Below are positions 57,588 through 64,000 of a stretch of DNA of 64,000 nt, one piece after another. The stretch comes from Woronichinia naegeliana WA131. GTDB lineage: Bacteria > Cyanobacteriota > Cyanobacteriia > Cyanobacteriales > Microcystaceae. Under the pieces are notes generated by a model. The model saw only the letters and a program-made list of their open reading frames with translations, was not told the origin of the DNA and did not search any database. The number at the start of each line of letters is the position of its first letter. Within the stretch, counting starts at the first letter, position 1. Where the stretch lies: NCBI GenBank assembly GCA_025370055.1, contig CP073041.1, positions 248,001 to 312,000 of the forward strand, given 5' to 3'. The position numbers and the translations under genes were made by a program.

Positions 57588-58904
57588 ATGGTAGATTTCA
57601 GCCGTCAAGCGATCGCCTTTATTTCCGACTATGCCGATCCCACCGCCGAGATTGGCATGGAGGAAGCTGGAGGACAAAATATTTATGTTCGTCAAATCGG
57701 AGAAAGTTTGGCGGAACTAGGCTGGCAAGTTGATATCTTTACCCGTAAAAGCCATCCCCAGGAAGCGGTCATTGTTCAACATTCGCCTCACTGTCGTACT
57801 ATTCGGCTCAAAGCGGGGCCAGAAACCTTTATTCCAAGGAATGACCTTTTTGAATATATGCCGGCTTTCTTGGATGCTTTTCATGCCTTTCAAACCAAGA
57901 ATGCCATTCGCTATCCTTTAGTGCATACAAACTACTGGCTGTCTGCTTGGGTTGGACTGCAACTGCAACAAGATAACAATGTTCAACTTATTCATACTTA
58001 TCATTCTCTAGGGGCTGTTAAATATGAAACCATGCAGTATCGTCCCGCGATCGCCCCGACTCGTCTAGCGGTAGAACAAGAAGTTTTAGAGAAAGCTAGT
58101 TGTATTGTGGCGACTAGCCCCCAGGAAAAAGAAGCTCTTCGTAATCTAGTCTCTGAGTCCGGTCAAATTGAAGTTATTCCCTGTGGAACAACGGCCCAAT
58201 TTCATAGTTTGCCGAAACTAGCCGCCAGGAAAAAGTTAGGTTGGGATAGTCAGGAAAAAATCATTCTCTATGTGGGACGTTTTGCTGCTCGTAAAGGCAT
58301 TGAAACATTAGTACGAGCCTGCGCCAATTTGAAAGCTCAGGGACATCAAAACCTAAAGTTAGTCTTAGTGGGTGGCAGCACTATCGAACGCTTAGATGGT
58401 CAGGAAAGAAAACGTATTGAACAATTAGTCACTGATCTGAATATCAGTCAAGAAACCTTATTTGCGGGACGGGTTGACCATGATTGGTTGCCCTGGTATT
58501 ACAGCGCGGCAGATGTTTGTGTCATTCCTAGTTACTATGAACCCTTTGGTTTGGTTGCCATTGAGGCGATCGCCTGTGGAACGCCAGTCATTGCCTCTAA
58601 AGTAGGGGGTTTGCGTTTTACTGTGCATCCCGAAGAAACTGGTTTGTTAGTGCCACCCAGGGATGTGGAAGCCCTAGCCCAAGGCATTGAGCGAGTAATT
58701 GGGGATGAACTCTGGGCGAAAAAGTTAAAAAAACAAGCCAGCTATGATCTCAACCCCCGTTTTAGTTGGCAAAATTCCGCTATGCAACTGAGTGATCTTT
58801 ATCGTTATATCTTGGCTCGTTCTATCATGCACGACCAACCCTGGAATCCCAAAGTTTCCCGCCTAGCTACATTACCCAGTCTGGTCGAGATTGCAGCTAT
58901 TTAA
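57588..58904 (+). CDS. Glycosyltransferase family 4 (GT-B)
   Basis: 438 residues. N-terminal Rossmann half with the donor-loop GMEEAGGQNIYVRQIGESLA and YPLVHTNYWLSAWVGLQLQ, HTYHSLGAVKYE, and C-terminal half with VGRFAARKGIETLVRA and the E-x7-E motif in YEPFGLVAIEAIACGTPVIA. The start resembles sucrose-phosphate synthase-like GT4 enzymes (GGQ/YV and HTYHSLG). It could act in sucrose, glycolipid or polysaccharide synthesis; acceptor unknown. Confidence 0.9.
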   Translation: MVDFSRQAIAFISDYADPTAEIGMEEAGGQNIYVRQIGESLAELGWQVDIFTRKSHPQEAVIVQHSPHCRTIRLKAGPETFIPRNDLFEYMPAFLDAFHAFQTKNAIRYPLVHTNYWLSAWVGLQLQQDNNVQLIHTYHSLGAVKYETMQYRPAIAPTRLAVEQEVLEKASCIVATSPQEKEALRNLVSESGQIEVIPCGTTAQFHSLPKLAARKKLGWDSQEKIILYVGRFAARKGIETLVRACANLKAQGHQNLKLVLVGGSTIERLDGQERKRIEQLVTDLNISQETLFAGRVDHDWLPWYYSAADVCVIPSYYEPFGLVAIEAIACGTPVIASKVGGLRFTVHPEETGLLVPPRDVEALAQGIERVIGDELWAKKLKKQASYDLNPRFSWQNSAMQLSDLYRYILARSIMHDQPWNPKVSRLATLPSLVEIAAI

Positions 58905-58927
58905 TCCCTTCTCCTCTCCCCCTCTTC

Positions 58928-58956
58928 CCAGTCTCCCCAGTCTCCCCAGTCTCCCC
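58928..58956. repeat. CCCCAGTCT microsatellite
   Basis: Three near-perfect 9-bp CCCAGTCTC units lie in the gap between the convergent glycosyltransferase genes. Such CCCAGTC tracts are common between cyanobacterial genes and often vary in number. Confidence 0.7.
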
Positions 58957-58959
58957 CAC

Positions 58960-59958
58960 CTAATCTTCTGCTCTTTCCATCATCCTGACTTTCTCACTAT
59001 AATCTTGGGGACGTAGCTGACGAAAACAATGAAAGAGTTGTTGACGCAGTTGGGGAGATAAATAGGAGAGCATTAAGCCCAATAGCGATCGCTTTGACCA
59101 TCCCAAAGAGGCTAGGGAAATTTTTAATAAAGCACGACCTTCCTGAGTTTCTCCTGATTCCAGCAAACGCAGGGCTAAATCTTCTTGAGTTTCGGCAATT
59201 TTTTTGAGTCGATGCTGTTCGAGATAGGGGAGCGGAAAAGTATAACTTTCTAAACAGATTAATTTAGCTTCTAAAAAGGTTAAGCTTTGCGCCAAACTAC
59301 TTTGACCTGTATGAAAACGATATTCCATTAAATATTCTGGTAAAAAATAGCCCACTGCTCCCTGTAATGCTAGACGAATTAAGACATCATAGTCTTCACA
59401 CATTGTTAAATCAGCACGCATAAAATTAACGGCTTGTAAACAGGAACGACGAAAAAGAGTAGAGCCAATTTGTAAACTTTGCTTTAAAAAAGTTTCCTCT
59501 AGAAGATCGGCAATAATCCCTTCTTTTAATTGATCCTTGCCCCATTTAATACAATTTTCTTGAGTTGCTTCTAGCATCCGTTGATTGTCAGCGTTAATCA
59601 CCCAATGATTCGTACAAACAAAATCAACCTGGGGAAATTTTTCTAAAATAGAAACGGTCTTTCTTAAAAAATCGGAGGTTAAGGCATCATCATCATCAAA
59701 TTTAATAAAATAGTCACCCTTCGCGATTTCAAAACCTGATCGCATATTACGGCTGCGGCCAATATTTTTAGGATGACGAAGATAACGCAAACGTGGATCT
59801 GTCCATTTTTGTATCAATTCCGAGGTAGAATCCGTGGAGCCATCATCACAGATGATTAATTCAAAATCAGTGAAATCTTGATTAAGAACACTTTGCACTG
59901 CGTAGGTTAAATAATGAGCGCGATTGTAGGTGGGAATGCAAACGGAGACTAAGACCAT
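58960..59958 (-). CDS. Glycosyltransferase family 2
   Basis: 332 residues. GT-A fold: VSVCIPTYNRAHYLTYAVQS, IICDDGSTDSTSELIQ, a DxD-like motif in DYFIKFDDDDALTSDF and acceptor-side MCEDYDVLIRLALQG (ED base). The C-terminal ~100 residues are helical. It transfers a sugar from a nucleotide donor to a polysaccharide or protein acceptor, unknown. No membrane segment. Confidence 0.92.
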   Translation of the reverse strand: MVLVSVCIPTYNRAHYLTYAVQSVLNQDFTDFELIICDDGSTDSTSELIQKWTDPRLRYLRHPKNIGRSRNMRSGFEIAKGDYFIKFDDDDALTSDFLRKTVSILEKFPQVDFVCTNHWVINADNQRMLEATQENCIKWGKDQLKEGIIADLLEETFLKQSLQIGSTLFRRSCLQAVNFMRADLTMCEDYDVLIRLALQGAVGYFLPEYLMEYRFHTGQSSLAQSLTFLEAKLICLESYTFPLPYLEQHRLKKIAETQEDLALRLLESGETQEGRALLKISLASLGWSKRSLLGLMLSYLSPQLRQQLFHCFRQLRPQDYSEKVRMMERAED

Positions 59959-59995
59959 AAAGTGAGTTGATAATAAGAACTTTGGTTAAATTAAT

Positions 59996-60259
59996 CAGCA
60001 ATTCCAAATTCAGAATGTAGTCCAAGATACAAAAGTCTTGAAGTGCTTACGGTCAAGGGGTTTTGTATCAATATGTGGAATCAGCGTAATGCTCTATTTA
60101 GTGATTGATCAAGTTTGTTTGCAGGTTGCTGACTCTCCAAGAGGCTAAGATTCGAGGAGGAAGTACGAAAAACGTCAGAAATCAGCGAAATCTCTCTTGA
60201 CACCATAAACGCGAGATAACGTCTGTATTTTATGTTATCGTTTGAATTTGGAATTGCTG
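59996..60259. mobile_element. 264-bp MITE with 17-bp inverted repeats
   Basis: CAGCAATTCCAAATTCA (59996-60012) and TGAATTTGGAATTGCTG (60243-60259) are perfect inverted repeats. The interior is non-coding. Ends resemble those of the 205-bp MITEs at 27197. It abuts a fragment of such a MITE on its right. Confidence 0.85.
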
Positions 60260-60335
60260 CCGTTGAATTTTGCCCCGCATTACGCAAACTAAAACCTGAA
60301 ACCCTTGCTAAATCGCAAATTTAGAATTTCTAGAT
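60260..60335 (+). mobile_element. Partial 205-bp-type MITE
   Basis: It matches the right half of the MITE at 27613-27818 (GTTGAATTTTGCCCCGCATT, then AAACCTGAAACCCTTGCT and GCAAATTTAGAATT). Its left half is replaced by the neighbouring MITE. 60336-60374 holds no feature. Confidence 0.75.
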
Positions 60336-60374
60336 GATGCTCGTATCAAACCCAAGCGGCTTTATCAATCAGTT

Positions 60375-61811
60375 CTACATTGACTGACTAGTAGCGCGTT
60401 TGTAAGCCTCGTCCAGAACTTCTGAGAGGGTGGGGTGAGCGTGAACCTGAAAGGCCAATTCTTTAACGGATTGACGGGCAGCGATCGCATTGGCGGCTTC
60501 TTGAATCAAGTCCGAGGCATGAATACCGATGATATGAACACCAAGCAATTCTCCAGTATCTTGACGATAGACGACTTTAGCCATGCCTTCCGTTTCCAGT
60601 TCTGCTAAAGCTTTGGAATTCCCCTTATAGTAGGTTTTGGCGGTAGCCACTTTAAAACCCTCGGTTTCTCCTAATTCCTTAGCCTGAGCTTCAGTTAAAC
60701 CCACATAGCTAATTTCAGGATGGGTAAAGGCCGCTGCCGGAATACAACGATAGTCGATGCTTTTGGGCCGACCACAAATATTTTCGATCGCCACGACTCC
60801 CTGACCAGAGGCCGCATGAGCCAACATCATTTTACCCGTTGCATCTCCCACAGCCCAGAGATAGGGAACCGGTTCTCCGTCTTTGAGTACCGCCATTTGG
60901 TCATTAACAGCAATAAAACCACGACGATCCACTTCCACGCCCACCGTTTCTAAACCAAGATTTTTGGTTGCGGGAACACGACCTGTTGCGACAAGACAGG
61001 CATCCACTTCCAAGGTTTCAACGACTTCTTTGGTTTTGGCATCGGCTAATTCAATGACAACGGGATTACCGGGTTTAACGGTCTTGGCCAAAGTACTCAC
61101 GTAGGTTTCAATATCGCGGGGTTTAATCAGTACCCGTTCGGCAATTTTGGCAATTTCCGTATCAAAGCCTGGCATTAACACATCTAAGGCTTCGATCATC
61201 GTCACTTCACAACCGAGAGCCGTATAAACGTCAGAAAACTCTAAACCAATATAGCCACTGCCGATAATGGCAATCCACTTGGGCAAGGTTTCCAATTTTA
61301 CGGCTTCATCGCTGGTAAAGACAGTCTGATGATCGATCTCGATACCTGGAGGAACAAAGGGAACCGAACCCGGACAGAGCATAATATTGGCGGCGGTGAG
61401 AATTTTTTCCCCACTATCGGTGATCACGCTGACTTTTTGCGGGCCAGCCACTTTTCCCCAGCCTCTAATAGTTTCCACTTTCAAGCGGGTCAAACTATTG
61501 GTTAAGTCCCCCCGAATTTTATTGACTAAGTCCGTCGCATGGGCCGCGATCGCCGATCGTTCAAAAGCCACCCCTCCCACTTGAATGCCTAAATGCTTGA
61601 GGTGATCACTATCCTGTAGTTCTCTAACCCGACCGGAGGCAGCCAGTAACGCCTTAGACGGGATACAACCCCGATTAACGCAGGTTCCTCCCATATCCTT
61701 CGCCTCAATAATGGCGGTTTTTAGTCCACACTTAACAGCGTGTAAGGCAGCCCCATGGCCCCCAACACCAGCCCCAACGATAACGAGATCATAATCAAAG
61801 ACTTGACTCAT
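60375..61811 (-). CDS. lpdA: Dihydrolipoyl dehydrogenase (E3)
   Basis: 478 residues. FAD site [20 protein letters not shown], redox-active disulfide in [18 protein letters not shown] site [20 protein letters not shown], second FAD site [19 protein letters not shown], and C-terminal His-Glu dyad in [15 protein letters not shown]. It reoxidises dihydrolipoamide of pyruvate dehydrogenase and glycine cleavage systems. Cytoplasmic; alone on its strand here. The length fits cyanobacterial LpdA. Confidence 0.96.
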   Translation of the reverse strand: MSQVFDYDLVIVGAGVGGHGAALHAVKCGLKTAIIEAKDMGGTCVNRGCIPSKALLAASGRVRELQDSDHLKHLGIQVGGVAFERSAIAAHATDLVNKIRGDLTNSLTRLKVETIRGWGKVAGPQKVSVITDSGEKILTAANIMLCPGSVPFVPPGIEIDHQTVFTSDEAVKLETLPKWIAIIGSGYIGLEFSDVYTALGCEVTMIEALDVLMPGFDTEIAKIAERVLIKPRDIETYVSTLAKTVKPGNPVVIELADAKTKEVVETLEVDACLVATGRVPATKNLGLETVGVEVDRRGFIAVNDQMAVLKDGEPVPYLWAVGDATGKMMLAHAASGQGVVAIENICGRPKSIDYRCIPAAAFTHPEISYVGLTEAQAKELGETEGFKVATAKTYYKGNSKALAELETEGMAKVVYRQDTGELLGVHIIGIHASDLIQEAANAIAARQSVKELAFQVHAHPTLSEVLDEAYKRATSQSM

Positions 61812-61913
61812 GGTTATTTTTCACCTCATTTGCTTCAACTTCTTAGTGTACGAGGAAGGGGAGAACCTGGGAAGGGAGCTTGTCCCCTGGATCGTAAAAT
61901 CTGAAAATGGGGC

Positions 61914-62126
61914 TTAGGGACTCAACTGCGGTAGATCCGCCGGTGGTCGGTTGTCCGTTTGAGGATGGTGAATAAGGGCCAATCCCAAAGACAGAAGGGC
62001 TAACAAGACTAAACTTTTTCCCAAAGGGTTGAGTGTAAAGGTTTTAAGCGACTTGATGGATCGCTGTGGTTGAAGGTTGCGGTTACGGCGCGATCGCCAT
62101 TCTTGATATTCTCTTTCTGTGGTCAT
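61914..62126 (-). CDS. Small single-span membrane protein, unknown
   Basis: 70 residues from the ATG at 62126. A basic cytoplasmic half (REYQEWRSRRNRNLQPQRSI) is followed by a helix SLVLLALLSLGLALIHH and a Pro-rich tail. 102 bp upstream of lpdA on the same strand. Codon use is like the chromosomal genes and it contains a HIP1 octamer, which supports it being real. Confidence 0.6.
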   Translation of the reverse strand: MTTEREYQEWRSRRNRNLQPQRSIKSLKTFTLNPLGKSLVLLALLSLGLALIHHPQTDNRPPADLPQLSP

Positions 62127-62129
62127 CAA

Positions 62130-62186
62130 AAATTTGGGTCTGAAACCCCGTCGTTCTAGGACGGGCTTTATATGGTAGGATACTGG
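62130..62186 (+). mobile_element. IS200/IS605-type left-end relic
   Basis: GAAACCCCGTCGTTCTAGGA and CGGGCTTTATATGGTAGGAT form the GC-rich hairpin and leader that typically precede cyanobacterial IS605-type elements. The IS4 at 62187 interrupts it. Confidence 0.5.
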
Positions 62187-63637
62187 TCATTGGTGTCAAC
62201 TTAAGCCAAAATGCCTACTCACAAAAGATTAGCCTAAAAGCAGGCGGAAGTAAGAGTAGGCTGAAAAAAAGGTTAGTATATAAAAAAGTGAGCAAAAAAC
62301 AAATGGCAAGACAACATCCTCGGAGAAAAGGAAACCCAGACTTACGTCGTAAGACAAATCAGCCAGGGGTAGAAATCCCTGAAATAACAAAAGAGTTGTT
62401 TGAATTACTAGAACCCACAATGTTTACACCATTAAAATATTTACAGGGAACTCATGAGAAAATGATGAGAGATAGGGTATTAAATTTACCAGTAATGGTG
62501 GCATTAGTGTTAAGTATAGTGTATCGTCAAATAGCGGGTATAAGTGAAGCGGTAAGACTGTTAGAGGAAGAGGGATTGCTATGGGTAGCATCATTAAAAG
62601 TAAGCAAACAGGCAGTATCAAAAAGAATGATGAATGTGCCAGCCGAAATATTTGCAATATTACTAAAAGGAGTGTTAGAAAAAGCAGCCGAAAAAGGGAA
62701 GAAGCTCCAAGTAGGAGAAAAATGGGAAAAAATAAGAGAAAAGTTTAGTGCAGTGTGGATAGCAGATGGCTAAACGCTAGAGCAGATAAGGAAAAATATG
62801 AAAATAAGTAAAGAAGAAAAGAGTAAATTGGGGGGTAAAATAATGATGGTAGTGGAAGCCTTTACCCAAAGACCCGTTACTTTATGGTACACAGAAAATG
62901 ATAAATCAAATGATAAAATATGGTGTGAAGAATTGGCAGCTAAATTACCAGAAAATGGTTTAATTCTCGTAGATATGGGATTTTTTAGCTTTGTGTGGTT
63001 TGATTTGTTAACAGAAGCTAAAAAGTTTTTTCTAACCAGATTTAGAGCGGGTACATCTTACAAAACCAAACAAGTATTGTCTCAAGGTAGTCATTACAGA
63101 GATGAGATTATCATTATGGGAAATTACCGTTCTAATCCTTGCAAGCATCCGGTGAGATTAGTCTCAGTATTATGGGGAACAATCTGGTATCAGTATTTAA
63201 CAAATGTGTTGTCTCCCGAACAACTGTCCGCCGAAGAGGTCTGTGATTTATATCGAAGACGATGGACAATCGAAGAAGCCTTTTTATTAACGAAAAGACT
63301 TTTAGGACTAGCCTATTTATGGGTAGGTAATAAGAATGGTGTCCAAATCCAGATTATTTGCACTTTGATTTTCTATACGGTCTTAAATCAATTGGTAGGG
63401 GAAGTGGCGATTGCTCTAAATCAACCGAAAGAAAAAATCTCAGTAGAGATGGTGTTTCGGAGTCTATACTATGTAGCGAAGGCTATTGCTAGAGGAGAAA
63501 AGCCTGATACAGTAACCTATCTGGCTGAACGTGCTAAGTTATTTGGTTTGGTCAAAGCTGAGAGAAAGCGACATCGAGAAAAGGCCGCTCTCAATCAACA
63601 AATTTGGGAACCCATTCCTTTAAGTTGACACGGATGA
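62187..63637 (+). mobile_element. IS4-family element (1451 bp), inactive copy
   Basis: Same length and ends as 28533-29983: TCATTGGTGTCAACTTAA at the left and TTAAGTTGACACGGATGA at the right. Inserted in the IS200/IS605-type relic. No clear target duplication. Confidence 0.9.
62288..63628 (+). pseudogene. IS4-family transposase with nonsense mutation
   Basis: About 446 codons from the GTG at 62288. At 62771-62773 the TCA of VWIADGST has become TAA, so translation stops directly after the first catalytic Asp-Gly. The rest (62798-63628) is open and keeps VDMGFFSF and YRRRWTIEEAFLLTK. A single base change inactivated it. Confidence 0.92.
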
Positions 63638-63840
63638 ATGGGCAGTCCACCCCTAGAATCAAAACCAAAGACAAGAATTCTCGGTTTGAGGCTTCAATAC
63701 ATAAGAACCGCAGGGCTTGCGGGGATAGTCTGTGGAGCGAACATAAGACCATAAAACTCCTTGGGGGTGGAGGCAGTTGCTATGAAGCAGAAACCTAAAT
63801 TGTGAGGTTTAGGAATCTTTGCCGTTCTACGGATGTCAAT
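63638..63840 (+). pseudogene. Possible TnpB-type tail and right-end relic
   Basis: About 50 codons in frame from 63638: RIKTKDKNSRFEASIHKN, RRACGDSLWSEHKTIK and GGGSCYEAET before a stop near 63798. The ACGD...K-E-T ending resembles C-terminal tails of IS605 OrfB (TnpB) proteins. The following GTGAGGTTTAGGAATCTTTG may be the right end. The rest of the gene is missing; assignment is tentative. Confidence 0.45.
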
Positions 63841-63877
63841 CCCTTATAGATTTTTTTGTTGAATGGATTGGGAGAAG

Positions 63878-64000
63878 TTAACGGCTTCTTCCTTTCTGCT
63901 TTCTAGGGTAATTGATTACGGACTGGGAGCGATCCGCCTTTTGAAAGTCTTGCCGATATTCTTGGCGATGTTTGAGGGCATAGGTTAATTGTTCAGGAAC
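63878..64000 (-). CDS. C-terminal end of an unidentified gene (cut by window)
   Basis: An open minus-strand frame enters from the right edge and ends with TAA at 63878: VPEQLTYALKHRQEYRQDFQ and then SVINYPRKQKGRSR. Charged and helical. Too short to identify; it has no similarity to the surrounding transposases. Confidence 0.4.
   Translation of the reverse strand, partial: VPEQLTYALKHRQEYRQDFQKADRSQSVINYPRKQKGRSR

Noticed and set aside
60081-60287. Minus-strand open frame of 68 codons
   Set aside because: It lies almost wholly in a non-coding MITE with 17-bp inverted repeats.
1-64000. tRNA or rRNA genes
   Set aside because: No conserved rRNA stretch or tRNA T-loop/anticodon arrangement was noticed by eye; a tRNAscan-SE run would be decisive.

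Overview
The window is a chromosomal segment of a cyanobacterium. The octamer GCGATCGC (HIP1) recurs throughout, and several genes belong to families typical of or restricted to cyanobacteria: a short GuaB3-type IMP dehydrogenase, a DUF4327 protein and a TPR protein with a C-terminal membrane anchor. The very heavy insertion-sequence (IS) load suggests a bloom-forming chroococcalean (Microcystis/Woronichinia-like). That is inference; no rRNA or marker gene fixes the species. I see no tRNA, rRNA or CRISPR array.

Layout. 1-4004: nested IS debris (IS4-type, IS5/DUF772-type, ISKra4-type and a DDE host element). 4005-9300: an accessory island with five back-to-back two-gene toxin-antitoxin (TA) modules and a TIR-like effector gene; the modules are separated by short HIP1-bounded repeats. 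9446-16013: housekeeping block with an aminotransferase, leuC, a 57-residue membrane peptide, thrB and an S9 peptidase. 16117-35750: a 20-kb mobile-element graveyard. Its centrepiece is an 8.7-kb nest (18058-26774): one transposon flanked by an 8-bp target duplication that took up an IS630 and three ISKra4 elements, one of which holds an IS5-type element. Next to it lies a transposase gene whose middle was inverted between two 205-bp MITEs. 36344-50197: TPR protein, guaB3, EamA transporter, RlpA-like protein, subtilase, DUF362 protein, CobW-type GTPase, a DUF3887-like gene split by an ISAs1 element, and a large hybrid histidine kinase. 50570-54306: a NACHT NTPase gene (defence-type STAND ATPase) split at codon 8 by an intact ISKra4 element. 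54337-62126: acetyltransferase, a jelly-roll-like membrane protein, map, DUF4327, two glycosyltransferases, lpdA and a small membrane protein. 62130-63840: an IS200/IS605-type remnant carrying an IS4 copy with a nonsense mutation.

Biology. The stable core genes are metabolic (Leu, Thr, GMP, 2-oxoacid dehydrogenase E3), proteolytic and envelope related. The variable part is a conflict island (TA modules, TIR-like gene, NACHT ATPase) plus transposons that interrupt defence genes, cellular genes and each other. For most interruptions the sequence lets the original reading frame be rebuilt exactly by removing the element and one copy of the target duplication; I did this arithmetic by hand and give the numbers in the entries.
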